The notes beneath the pieces were generated by a model that saw nothing but the letters and a program-made list of their open reading frames with translations, was not told where the DNA came from and did not search any database. A stretch of DNA of 32,279 nucleotides from Scenedesmus sp. ARA3 (lineage: Eukaryota > Chlorophyta > Chlorophyceae > Sphaeropleales > Scenedesmaceae): the NCBI GenBank assembly GCA_004335835.1, contig RWJK01000533.1, positions 1 through 32,279 on the forward strand. The letters run 5' to 3'. This document shows positions 1 through 10,483 of this stretch, one piece after another; the stretch's first letter is position 1, and every line of letters begins with the position of its first letter. The translations under genes and the position numbers were made by a program.

Positions 1-75
1 CCGAGGCTGTTGTGCGCTGCCTGCACACCCTGAACAGCCCTCGGCAGGCCCTGTACATGCCTCAACCACACTCAC

Positions 76-1848
76 CAGGTGTCCTCCGTGCTGCGCAGCA
101 GGCCGCGCACCACGCGCGTCAGCCCCCATGGGTACCTGCACAGCGCAGCACACGCGGCGCACATGCAGAGGCACTTTTCAGCTGCTGCACGCGAGGTACA
201 CAGCTGTATGCAGTGCAGTGCGCTGACTAGCTGCAGGCACAGGTGGCCAGCTTGTATGTGCCACCAGCCAGCAGCAGGGCCGTTGCCCCGGCTGCGCAAG
301 CCTGGAGGAGCAGTGCCTGCCAGGGTTCATGCTCCACGCCGCAGCACTGCACTGACGCATTGCAACCAGGTCCGTGCCAGCCCTGGCCGCAGCCCACCTG
401 TCGATGAGGCGTGTCAGCCCCAGCAGGCCGTAGTACTCCGCCTCCGCACGCAGCTCCAGCAGGTACCTGGGGGGAGGCAAGGGGGAAAGACAGCCGGCAG
501 CAGGGCCGGGAACATCAACATGACGCACAACCCACTAGATCATGCTTCCGCAGGTGATGCAGGCACTTGGATGTCTACTGCGCAACATCTGCTGACCAAG
601 GAGCCCGTGGCAAGCACCATGAAGCAACTTGGTGTATGTGCCTCACACCAGCTGTTGCTGGCACTGCTGCCGTGGGGGCTGTGCTGCTGCTGCTGACGAG
701 CTCACTTGAAGTCGCTGCCGTCGTGCGGGTATGCCAGCTGCTGCGTGCGCAGGTAGTTGAGCACGTCGCCAAAGTGGCGCCCATCCCTGGTGACACACAA
801 CCATCAGCAGAGCAGCAGGCAGTCAGGTATGCGAGTGATACCGGGCAGGCAGCCTGTAAGACGCAGCAGCCTGTCGCTGCTGTGACTGGGATTGACAACA
901 CACAGCAGAACAGCAGGCTGTTCCTGTGACCTCCAATGCTTGCAGTGCGCACAGCTGCAGCTGTGCATGCGCATGCTGCAGGCGGCCGCACCTGTCTATG
1001 AACACTGCGCCGTCGGGTCCGCGCACCACTGCATGGCGGCCGCTGAACATGGCCGCAAACAGGCTGGGGCTGGGCGCGCTGCACAGCGTGCTGACGGTGG
1101 TGGTGAAGCGCGTGCCGCCCACATTAAGCAGCACCTGGTCGCTGTCGGTGAACACGGCCTGCGCGGCACAGCAGGCGCGTGTGTGGTGGCGCCACAGCAC
1201 AGATTGATTGCCATGCAGTGCGAAGTCCAACGCTTGACCAAGTGTAAGGCACCACCTGCAGGCGGAATGCAGCGCCTGTCTGGCCAGCGCAGCAATCACA
1301 GCATCACAGCAACGCTGCTGCAGCATAGGCGGTTCATTGGCAGGCCAACAACTCACCTGCACTGCTGCCGTCTCCTGCTCAAAGGCTGCCCTGTCTGCCT
1401 CCAGCTTCTGGCGAGCCGCCTCCAGCTGCTGCTGCTCAGCCTGTGCGGAGGCCAGCAGCGTGTCCAGCAGCGCCTGCATGCTGGCCACGCCGCCCTGGAA
1501 CAGCGCCACTGCCGGCGACAGCCCGCTGCTGCCTCTGCTGTCAGGCGAGGCGCGCCCGCTGCTCTGGCCCTGCTGTGATTGTGGCTGCCGCTGCTGTAGC
1601 AGCAACGTAGTCGCTGCTGCTGCTGCTGCTGCTGCGGTTGCCGCTCCTGGGTTGTTGGCGCTGTTGCCTGCTGGCCCGAGCCTGTTGCCGCTAGCTGCAT
1701 AGTTGGCTGCCTGGTGAGTGCTGCTGCTGGAGCTGCTGCCGCCTGCGCCTGAAGCTGCTATTGCTGCTGCCTCTGCTGCTTGACGTGGCCGCTGCTGCGA
1801 CCGTTTCACTGCCAGTGAGGGGCTTACAGACCGCTCCTCTTCTGCCAT
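76..1848 (-). CDS. KCTD-like BTB/POZ (T1) domain protein, 3' end beyond window
   Basis: Five exons are visible: 1848-1357, 1158-992, 786-706, 466-398 and 135-76. All introns are GT-AG and phases agree. The ATG at 1848 sits in a strong ACC-ATG-G context; an in-frame ATG at 1920 is weaker. Residues 1-110 are Ala/Gln/Ser-rich. Residues about 115-164 form a Gln/Glu/Ala coiled coil ending exon 1. Exons 2-4 encode a potassium-channel tetramerisation (T1/BTB_2) fold, with QVLLNVGGTRF, then FGDVLNYLRT, then LLELRAEAEYYGL. Such proteins oligomerise through the BTB fold and often serve as Cullin-3 adaptors; no channel membrane segments are seen. Exon 5 (YPWGLTRVVRGLL) lies beyond the BTB core and its role is unknown. 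The last visible donor, at 75, has no clear acceptor before the edge, so the C-terminus is missing. The family call is secure; the substrate is unknown. Confidence 0.88.
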
Positions 1849-2604
1849 GGTCCTGATTTGCTGCTGCCCTGCCCAGTTGCTGTCGTCACGGGCTAAATGA
1901 CTGCCGCAGCTGTTGCACAAGGTATGCTCCTATAGTGACTCGTTCACAGCCGTACCAAGCCAGGTTTGGCCTAGCTGTGCAGCAACAGATGGTGCCAGCA
2001 GCTCATAGTGTAGGTGCTGCTGGCCTTCCTGCCACTGCTGTCTTCACCGTCCGCAGTACAGCTGTGGTGGTCAGCAGAGTTTGAAAGATTTTGTGAATGT
2101 TGAGGGTGTCAAGGTGTTGTGAACTGGTTGCGTGACCCGCTCAAGAAAGACACTTGGTTGAACACAAGCACAATCGTGTACAGTAAGACCGCGGTGCGTA
2201 CACGATATGTAAGATGTGCAGGCGGTCAGTATTCGTTGGTTGCGCAGTCTGACGGGCGTGGGGAGACTTCATACTTTGAATACGTGGACCCCAAGCCCTA
2301 TGTCATACGCATCAATTCGCTTGACGATGCGTGCGTTTGGCAAACATCCCTTAGAAGCGCTTAATGCTTGAGATCTCAACAGATATACCTTAAAGCTCAC
2401 TTGTGTGCTCACCATTGCCTGAGCACCACCATGTCCACAGCCAGCCTGACACAGTTGCAGCCATGTTCTGCCTGCAGGACAATGCAGCACAGGTAGCAAC
2501 TTGGGTGGAGACCTGTCAAAGCTGGCATCACCACAGTACCGCCTGACAAAGTCTAACTTACCTCATCACTGCAGGCATGCTGAGGTGCTGGGGCATAGAA
2601 CAGC
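1849..2604. promoter_or_regulatory. Divergent intergenic region between BTB gene and CCDA
   Basis: This 756-base spacer separates the minus-strand BTB start from the likely plus-strand CCDA start, so it should hold both promoters. I see no convincing TATA box. It contains an open stretch at 2119-2364 that lacks the CAG/CTG bias of its surroundings and is listed separately. The CCDA 5' UTR or an unrecognised upstream exon may also lie here. Confidence 0.4.
2119..2364 (+). other. Unassigned 81-codon open stretch without ATG
   Basis: The frame is open from 2119 to a TAA at 2362 and begins only with GTG. Its translation (with NWLRDPLKKDTWLN near the start) has an ordinary mixed amino-acid composition, unlike the Ala/Gln/Ser-rich proteins around it. 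It could be a relic of a transposon or virus-derived sequence, an upstream exon, or chance. I do not recognise it and assign no function. Confidence 0.2.
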
Positions 2605-3417
2605 ATGCGCAAGGAACAGAGGACACCGCCAACGTCACGTCGCTGCCTCTGCGCTAGATGTAAGGACATTGGCTGTATCTCATGTTCAGGTGCCTATGAG
2701 TCATGTCGCAGCATCTTTTACACAACCACAGCAGCAACAGCAGTAGCACCGGCGCACACGGCAGTGCTGCAAGACGACTTGCCCAGCTGTGCTGAGTTGC
2801 GCGCTTGTGTGCTGCAGATGTGCACTGTTGTGGCCTACACCTCCAGCCTGGACAGGGGCCTGTACGAGATGGGCCAGCAGATGAACCAGCTGGTGGCGGG
2901 GCAGCTCACTGGGGGCTGGGCGGGTGCGCAGGCAGCAGCGCAACGGGACCGTGCTGGTGCCTGCGGCAGCAACCTGACTTGCACGCCACCACATGCACAC
3001 ATTTGGGTCCTGCATTCACGGTCCTATCAGGGTGTATGACCTTGCTGCACATGTGCAGCACCCGGACACTCCGAGCCGCAGCGGCAGGCAACTGTGGCCT
3101 GCTAACTATGATTAGCATCTGCCCTGCAGCATAGCTGCCAGCTGCTGTGCACTGCCTGCCTCATGGCGCGCAGCCCGCTTCCATATACTGCCTGTGGCTG
3201 CGATTGTGCTGCCTCATTGTTGCCGCCTGCTGCTGCCACCTGCTGCTGCCGCCTGCTTCCGCCTGCTGGTGCTGCTGCTGTGGCTGCCTGAGCAGACCTG
3301 TCCCCTGCCAGCCTGGGCGTGGTGCTGCTGGCGGGGCTGCTGACCAGCGTGTCGCCCTGCACGCTGTCGGTGCTGCCGCTGACCATCGGGTACATCGGTG
3401 GCTACGCAGAGGCCTAC

Positions 3418-3452
<35 letters not shown>

Positions 3453-4515
3453 CAGCAGAGGTAGCAGTAGTGACAGTGCACCTGGCGACAGTGGCAGCAG
3501 CAGCGGAACATCATCACAACCAGCTGCACAACACAGCAGCGTCGCCACAGAAGTGTCACCTAAGCAAGCAGCGCAGCAGCAGCGTGGCAGCAGCAGCAGC
3601 GGCCGCCCCGCCTCCTCGCGCCTGCCCAGCCAGGCCCTAGCCTTCAGCCTGGGCCTGGCCAGCAGCCTAGCAGGGCTGGGGGCAGCCAGCAGTGCGCTGG
3701 GGCGGGCGTACGGCCAGATTGGCAGCGGGCTGCCCACTGCTGTGGCGCTGGTGGCCATCCTCATGGGGCTCAACCTGCTGCAGGTGCGGCAGCACTGGCG
3801 CTGGCTGGGGCGCTTTTGCTGCCAGTGGACATCAGATTGTTGCAGGGTTGCTGCTGGCTGGGGATGTGCAGGCAGGTGGATATCTCATTGTGGGCGCTGC
3901 GGCTTGTTCTGTGCATGCAGGCTGACAGAAGTATCTCTGGCAGCAGCATGCTGCCTCGGCATGTGGTGGTGCCGTATCGACAGCGGCCAAGCGTGTGAGT
4001 GTGCCCTGAGGACTGCTGTGTGTGTCCTGTGCAGGTGGTGCAGCTGCAGCTGCCGTCTGTGGACATCGACGTGCGTGCAGCGCGGCTGCCTCCGCCAGTG
4101 ACTGCTTACCTGGCAGGCGCCACGTTTGCGCTGGCCGCTTCGCCGTGCAGCACGCCTGTGCTGGCCTCGCTGCTGGCCTACGCCTCCACCAGCGGCAACC
4201 CTGCTGCTGGGGGCGTGCTGCTGCTGGTGTACAGCTGCGGCTACGTGGCGCCGCTGCTGGTGGCAGCCACTGCGACGGTGAGCTGATGGCGTGTCGGAAA
4301 GACTGCAATCTGTGTGTTACACACACCTAGCAGCGTCTGTGCAGCTGCAAACTCTCTGTCAACAGCTTGCATACTGTGCACAGTGCATGTTCTGCCCATG
4401 CCTCCTACCAAGCATGCTGAGTTTCATGGCGCTGGCGATTTTCATGTCCCACGCACAGCCGCATGTTCACAGCTTCATTATTTATTGGATGCACATCTGC
4501 TCAGCTTTAAAACCT

Positions 4516-4548
<33 letters not shown>

Positions 4549-4676
4549 AGGGTGCTGCCAAGCAGGCGCTGCTGGACATGCGCAGCTCCTCAGCCTGGGT
4601 CACGCCCGCCAGCGGGGTGCTGCTGGTGGCAGGTGGCACGTACGCGCTGCTCACGCGGCTGCTGCCAGCTGTGTAA
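2605..4676 (+). CDS. CCDA: Plastid thiol-disulfide transporter CcdA (DsbD-like)
   Basis: The exons are 2605-2923, 3296-3783, 4035-4277 and 4551-4676, giving 391 residues. CcdA is a polytopic thylakoid membrane protein that passes reducing equivalents from stroma to lumen for cytochrome c and b6f assembly. Both signature cysteine helices are present, [14 protein letters not shown] and [17 protein letters not shown], and the conserved segments YGQIGSGLP and MGLNLLQ are recognisable. The segment [15 protein letters not shown] just before the first helix matches the usual pre-membrane region. The ATG at 2605 is chosen because it opens an in-frame Arg/Ser/Thr/Cys-rich leader resembling a plastid transit peptide; an in-frame ATG at 2818 or a missed upstream exon is possible. 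About 80 residues with a polyglutamine run are inserted in the loop after the first helix. The stop codon lies within TGTAA at 4672-4676. The family call is very secure; the 5' end is not. Confidence 0.9.
3421..3450 (+). repeat. (CAG)9-CAA coding microsatellite
   Basis: Nine CAG codons plus one CAA encode ten glutamines in the CCDA loop after the first cysteine-bearing helix. The repeat keeps the frame and is followed by a Ser/Gly/Gln-rich tract to about 3620. Confidence 0.95.
4521..4550 (+). repeat. (CTG)9-CAG array forming a 3' splice site
   Basis: Nine CTG triplets end in the CAG that is the acceptor of the last CCDA intron; exon 4 begins at 4551. The array occupies the position of the polypyrimidine tract. 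Confidence 0.85.
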
Positions 4677-5185
4677 GGCAGAATAGCAATAGTTGCGGCG
4701 GCATGGGGTTTGCCTGGCTGGCGGTGATACATGATGTGGAGCAGTGGCAATGACTGCAGCTGTGACGCATTGCTGGTAGACGCGGTTGGCGTTTGTGCAG
4801 CAGGTGTTGATGGAGCAAGTATTTGCACTGCAACAGACTTGGCAAGGTTTCTCATACGGCATCAAGCCGCCATTGTGGCAGGCAACCCCTCTGCGTCGCG
4901 TCAGTGACGTCAATCTTCAATTGACGTGGCATTAAGAACAGTAACTGTGTTATCTTGCGGGACTCGTATCTGCAGCGGCCGCAATTGTTAATCAGTGTGA
5001 GTTGTGGATCGTTGATGATCGATGTCTTGTGCTTTTGCAACGGGGGCGTACCTGCCACTTGAAGCTACATCTGCAGCTGCTACTCGTGCCAAGGTTCCGA
5101 TTCGTGTTGAGTTTGCCGATTCACATCTCACCAATATCTGAACGGTTACTACTGCACACTACAGACTGCATCAAGCTCTCTGACC
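4677..5185. promoter_or_regulatory. CCDA 3' flank and promoter of the solenoid gene
   Basis: No coding frame is supported in these 509 bases. The first part should hold the CCDA 3' UTR. The second half is less CAG-biased and carries the palindrome TGACGTCA at 4905-4912 with a further TTGACGTGG about 10 bases later. It leads into the ATG at 5186. Confidence 0.45.
4905..4912. promoter_or_regulatory. Palindromic CRE/bZIP-type site TGACGTCA
   Basis: A perfect eight-base palindrome with an ACGT core lies about 275 bases upstream of the start at 5186. A second ACGT-core site (TTGACGTGG) follows at 4921-4929. This class of site is bound by bZIP factors; use in vivo is inferred only. Confidence 0.35.
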
Positions 5186-5391
5186 ATGTCTGTCGACGCA
5201 GCAGTGTTCGACGTTCTGCCCTACTGCTGCCGGCAGCTGGGCCTGCAGGGCCTGGCCTGCCTCGCAGCAAGCAGCAGGCAGCTGCGGACCATCAGCCTTG
5301 GACTGCTTCCCAAAGATGGTAGCATGCTGCGTGATGCGCTGGAGGCAGCTGCCACGGCAGCAGCTGCTTCTGCTGCTGCACCTTCAACACC

Positions 5392-5423
<32 letters not shown>

Positions 5424-7553
5424 GTACAGCAGAGCAGACACCACATGCAGCTCCTGCTGGCGCCAGCAGGGCTGATAAACAGGCAAAGCACCACGTGCAG
5501 GCAGTCACCTGGCTGCTGAGCCATAGCCCCACAGCAGCAGCAGCTGTGGGCGTGGCTGAGCGCGCATTGCAGGTTCCAGCTGTGCCAGTGGACTGGGCGA
5601 AGCAGGTGCTCGCAGCTGGCATGAAGATGACCTACGCACAGCTGGTGGCTGCAGCCCACAGCATGGTGGCAGGAGGGGAGGTGTGGGTGCAGGCACAGCA
5701 CGAGCTGGGCTTGCAGACTGACGTGCCGCAAGCTGCAGTGACGATCTGCTGGCCAGGCACCTGGCCAATTGCATGGGTGAGCGGCTCAGCACACTGCAGC
5801 GGCAGGGGATCCGCCTGATGCAATGTTCTGCTGCTGCTTCATTAGCCGGCATGTTCACTTTGTCGCAGCTGGCTTCAGTCTGCTCAACTCTTGTAGCGCT
5901 GGTGGCTCTGCAAAGCAGCCAAGCACTATGCACAAACAGATTCATTACATTACATTACATGCTCCACTCAACGAGGATTGGGAACCCCAGTCAGGAGCCA
6001 ACGAGAGGCTCATAGATTCAAAGCAGGCAGGTGCCAGTCTGTTTGTACAACAGTGCCTGCAGCATCATGAACGTGTTGCTGAATCCTGCTGCCATCATCA
6101 CCTTGCGATTGGTGAGTGTGACTGCAGTGACTCACACGCTCTGCCTGCATTCTACTGTCCCCGCTGCAATTCTCGTATCTTACCGTGGCAGTCTGCTGTC
6201 AATCATCTGGTCGAAGTGCTGCAGCACAACAGCACGCCTGACCTCCTGCACCTAGCCATGAACTGCAGCAACCATATAGCAGCATACGCAGCAGTGCGCA
6301 GCTTGCCAGCGCAGCTGGAGCCGCAGCTGCTGCGTAAGCTGCTGGTGACAGCAGCCAAGCGCCAGCACGCGCGTGCAACTGGCCACATGCTGGAGATGGA
6401 GGCAGTGCAGCAGTGCTGGGATGCAGCCACACTCGAAGCGCTGCTCAGGATGATGGCTGCTGCTGAGCAAAGTTTGCATACCAAAGTCATGGACAGGCAG
6501 CTCGCCAGGGACTGGGATTTGCTAAGGCCGGCAGCAGAAGGCTGGAGCAGCGATGTGGTCCTGCAGCTGCTGCGAGCTGTGCCGCATGACATGCCCCTGT
6601 GCACAAGGCTGCTGCTGCAGCTGCCTGCAGCGCAGCAGCTCAGCGCTGACATTGTGGTGCAGCTGCTGCAAGCAGCTGTGCAGCTTGGCGCGTACCACTG
6701 CGCAAGCCTGCTTCTGCAGCTGCCTGCAGCTCAGCAGCTCAGCACGGATGCCGTGCTGCAGCTGCTGCACACAGGTGTCCTGCATGGCATGCCTCACTAC
6801 GGCACCCCGCTGCTGGCACTGCCTGCAGCGCAGCAGCTCAGCGCCGTCACCATGGTGCAGCTACTGCGCGCAGCTGTGATGCATGGCCAGTACTGCTGTG
6901 CACGCCTGCTTCTGCAGCTGCCTGCAGCTCAGCAGCTCAGCGGCGACTTTGTGGAGCAGCTGCTGCACACAGGTGTCCTGCATGGCGCGCACCACTGCGC
7001 AAGCCTGCTACTGCAGCTGCCTGCAGCTCAGCAGATCAGCACCGACGCCATGTTGCAGCAGCTGCAGTACACGCTGGAGTGTGGAGTTTCTGGCGATGGT
7101 CGAGCACATCACCTGCGATCTCTCTGCGACACAGCTGCAGCACAGCAATTGAGTCATAAATTCGTGTGGGAACTCCTCTGTGTGTCCGTGAGGCGTGGCT
7201 GGTGGGACGTTGTAGATGCAATGCGCAGCCTGCCAGCAGCAGAGCAGCTCAGCAGCCAGCACCTGGTCAGTTTGCTTGAGGTGTGTCTGGACTCTTCAGC
7301 CCCTGGAAGCAGCGGCAGCATAGCCCTGCTGTGTGGCATGCAGCAGGTGCAGCGCCTCAGCAGCGACACAGTTGTGCAGCTGCTGCACGCCTCGATTCAG
7401 CACGGTGCTGCCAGCACCCTGCACCTCTGCAGACTGCCAGCAGCAAAGGAGAGCAGCACAGCAGCTGTCGGGGAGCTGCTGCTGGCTGCTGTGCAGCAGG
7501 ACAGGCCCGCCGCCTCAAGCATATCTGCGAGTTGCCAGGGGCTGCGCTGCTGA
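5186..7553 (+). CDS. F-box-like protein with 33-residue helical solenoid repeats, frameshifted 3' end
   Basis: Exon 1 is 5186-5776 (TGG, phase 0) and exon 2 is 6192-7553; the intron is GT-AG, 415 bases and frame-preserving. The start VFDVLPYCCRQLGLQGLACLA and the following residues resemble an F-box helix bundle, weakly. A long Ala-rich linker follows. Exon 2 encodes leucine-rich helix pairs, with five near-perfect 33-residue repeats opening LLLQLPAAQQLS and continuing VVQLLQAAVQLG, then more divergent copies. This is an alpha-solenoid expected to bind proteins; if the F-box is real it would be an SCF-ligase adaptor. The TGA at 7551 follows a one-base frame change near 7497-7503, after which the repeats resume in another frame. 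The 650-residue product is therefore probably truncated or the gene decayed. The ligand is unknown. Confidence 0.65.
6609..7103 (+). repeat. Five tandem 99-bp coding repeats
   Basis: Units start at 6609, 6708, 6807, 6906 and 7005. Each encodes 33 residues beginning with a form of LLLQLPAAQQLS, and the spacing is exactly 99 bases. Near-identity at the DNA level indicates recent duplication or gene conversion. The fifth unit diverges in its second helix. Confidence 0.85.
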
Positions 7554-7926
7554 GCAGCATAGCTGTGGTGCAGCTGCTGCAGGCAGCTGCGCAGGGCAGC
7601 AGCGGCTATTGCACGGCTCTACTGTGCCAGCTGCCGGGCGCACAGAATCTGGATAGTGCCGCGGTGGTTCATGTGCTGCAGGCGGCCATGCAGCAGGGCA
7701 GTGATGTATGCACCAACCACTTGTGGCGGCTGCCAGCAGCCCAGCAGCTCAGCAGCAATGCTGTGCAGTAGCTGCAGCTGCTGCAGCAAGAAAGGACAGC
7801 CCTGGTTGTATAGAGCAGCTGTGCCAGCTGCCAGCAGCATATTGGCTCAAATCAGGCGGTGTGCAGCAGCTGTTGCAGCAGAGCTGCCCTGAATGTAGAG
7901 CGCAGCTGCAAGCGGTCAGCAGCTGA
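7499..7926 (+). pseudogene. Frame-shifted continuation of the solenoid repeats
   Basis: From GGA at 7499 a different frame resumes the helical repeats (HICELPGAALLSS, then LCQLPGAQNLDSAAVVHVL, then LWRLPAAQQLSSNAVQ). It is cut by TAG at 7769-7771. The pattern reappears in a third frame (CIEQLCQLPAAYWLKSG) to a TGA at 7924-7926. At least two frame changes and one stop break what was one reading frame. Decay, or several assembly errors, would explain it. Confidence 0.6.
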
Positions 7927-9764
7927 CCAGCATGTCTGCTGAGCTTGCAGCTATTACCGGACAGCAGCTATGTTGACTGTACACAGTAGCTGTCGGCAAT
8001 TTCTTGTAAGTATACTGCATCTTAGCGTCTTGCTAGCGTAGTGCTTTGACTTTGCATGATGTGTCACCTTGTCTGTTCGCCACTTTGCTCCAGCATCTCG
8101 CGCGTGTCGCTATGTATAAACAATGGCTTTGGTTGAATGTGCAGTTTTGCATCCAATGCGGTTTGTGAGGCCTCGGCAGATGTATATATTCGTCCTTATA
8201 CAATGGCGCCCAAATGAACTGCAAGCCACATGACTATCACCTGTTGAACAGCAGGTCTTGTTGTTCCTTCTTGGTTTGCCCACGAATGCATGCATATTAG
8301 TCCCGCCATTTGAAACCCAGTGTGTGTTGTTAAACAGCAAGTTTTTTTTTGGTTACCAGGGGGGACGGAATCCTACTGGCTCGCTACCACAGCACAATTG
8401 GGCAAGCCCAACTGCCGGGAGCGGGAGGCAATGCCTCACCAGCAGAACACGTCACAACACCCTATACCGGAGGTGCTAAACAGCAAGTTGCAAGCTTCTT
8501 TGGCCACCATGGTGCCGTCAGCCTGACAGGCTGAGCCTGATGGTAGACAGCCTGACTGGCATGCCGCACTGCGGTGCATGATGCACCTCCCTTGATGATA
8601 GATGGCAAGGCAGTTCCAGAGACACCCATCAAATGGAAACACTTAAGTGACACAGATCAACGCAACACGGGTTACACAGCCATCCAGGGCACACAGTGGC
8701 CAGAAGCGCCAGGCCAGCGAGCAATACGTGAACAATGGCCGCACATCAACATTTCAGACGCTAGAACTCTGGGCCACATCGCCATTGAAGTCAGCACACA
8801 TACATGATACATCAGCATCACCATCAATTCTGCCAAACCCTGGCAGAGTTGGCTACAGTAACAGAAACTGCTGGTAACAAACTGCCCCTGGTGAAAGAAA
8901 CACAGAGGGTGCTACAAACGTCTGCAATTGCCACACCAGCACTCATGCAGTACTGCAGCTCTTCCAGGAGGCAGGTCCCTGCCAATGCCCACTGTTGATG
9001 CCCACAGACCACACCTGGCCAGCAATGATTTCAGCTGACGGAGGTATACAGCAACGGCAGCTCGAAGAGGACCATCTGCATGTTGTTTGTGATGCCCTGA
9101 TGTTGAATGGACGGCTCACAGCAATACGCGCAGGCAAAATGGTGCATATCAGCGTTGTTTCTGCAAACCAGCATCAACGGCCGGGCCTCTCTGCCACTGC
9201 CACGCATGGGACAGAAATTGCTGGAGCTTAAAACAAAGGCTGCCTGCAGCAGACAAAATTATCACTTGCTGAGTGCCAGAACAGACACAGCCGTGACTTG
9301 TGCAACTGCGATCAAGCGTAACACATGCGAGCAGAACTATGCCAGCAGTGCGCTGCATTGCTGAGCTGCTGGCGCCAGGCAATACCATCATCACTACGCA
9401 CATGCAATGATGCACACCACATGCCTCAGCACACCACACCGCTGTCTGCTGCTGCCGGCTGTACCGCTGTTCTCACATTTTTCTTTGATGCAACTTTGGC
9501 TGCAAGTGCCAGCTGTGCTGCTACACTGAGCAGCTCGCCTAGGCAACGCTTGTGACGGTGTGCCACTTCCATGTGTCATTGCAAGTGTCCTACATGCTGC
9601 CTAAGATTGGGTACTGCTGCTGCGCTTTGCTGGTGATCTGCTGCAAGGCACAGCGGATACAGCCAGAACTGCATGCATGCCATGCTCACTGCTCACCGCC
9701 GCCAGCAGCGCTGCATCGCCTGCTGCTCACCGCGCTATGCTGCTGCTGCTGGTGCTGATGCTGC
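7927..9764. other. Gene-poor spacer between solenoid and cytochrome b5 genes
   Basis: No recognisable gene is seen on either strand. A T-rich run lies at 8341-8350. Short open frames are unremarkable and none continues across plausible splice sites. The two flanking genes converge, so the ends should hold their 3' UTRs. Confidence 0.4.
8005..8009 (+). terminator. TGTAA poly(A) signal, likely of the solenoid gene
   Basis: TGTAA is the usual polyadenylation signal in chlorophyte algae. This copy lies about 80 bases after the final stop of the broken repeat array at 7926. Confidence 0.4.
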
Positions 9765-10483
9765 TCAGGCGTGCGCCAGCGTGCCTATGCAGTAGTCCTT
9801 GAGCAGCTCATGCACCGTGGGCGGGTGCTGCGGCCCGTGGAAGCCCTCCGTCGCATCCCCTCCCGCGTTGTACATGATGGCCATGCCCCCGGGGTGCTCC
9901 TCCACGTAATCAGTCACATCATACACCTTGGCAACGCCGCTGGCCTGGTCCTTGATGATGAGCCACAAGTCATCTGCTGTGGCGTGCTTGGCGACTTCCT
10001 CGCGGCTCCAAGTGCCGACCACCAGCTGCCGCTTGGGCTTGGCGGGCGCCAGTTGCTGCACGTGGCTCTTGTACGAGCTGCGCCTGCGGCAGGTAGGCAG
10101 CAGAGGAGCAGGGCAGCAATACAGCAGGGTAATGCTTGTGTGCGCTGCTGTGCTGGCATTGGTAGCTCCATTCGTGTCAGCCCGCTGCCACCTAGTTGTC
10201 CTGGTGCCTGCCGCTCTTCAAGCAGATGCTCATCATTCGCATGGCGCAGCTGCGGTTCTGCTATTCTGCTTGAAAGTGTCCAAATCCACAGTGTCAACTG
10301 CATGCCCAAAATTGCTTGTGGTGCTGCTGCAATGCCGTTGCTGCAATGCCGTTGCTGCAGCACAATGAAGTACCGTACTTGATGAGGCTGCAAGTACTTG
10401 GCCCCACCCGCCCACCTGCTGAGGATGATGGCCAGTGCTGCAACAGCCACCACAGCGATTATAAGCAGCTCTAGTGGCTCCAT
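9765..10483 (-). CDS. CB5LP: N-terminally anchored cytochrome b5 (CB5LP type)
   Basis: Exons 10483-10416 and 10083-9765 join in phase 2 to give 128 residues. Residues 4-21 (LELLIIAVVAVAALAIIL) form one N-terminal membrane anchor. After a basic linker, the cytochrome b5 fold starts near residue 46. HPGG gives the first haem ligand (His86), and the second is most likely His109 in GFHGPQH. The segments DDLWLIIKD, VYDVTDYVEEHPGG and the GPQH ending match plant CB5LP rather than tail-anchored microsomal cytochrome b5. A short insert (about QASGV) sits between IIKD and KVYDV. Such proteins supply electrons on endomembranes; the partner here is unknown. The start is the only ATG ahead of the membrane segment. 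The intron holds no other feature. Confidence 0.9.

Noticed and set aside
4291..4550. Plus-strand frames reading through the CTG array into CCDA exon 4
   Set aside because: They cross the last CCDA intron; the conserved protein resumes only at 4551.
5777..6191. Coding continuation of the solenoid gene through the alternative frame at 5823-6191
   Set aside because: The stretch is bounded by GT and AG that join exons 1 and 2 in phase 0, has different composition and contains simple ATTAC repeats, so it is taken as an intron.
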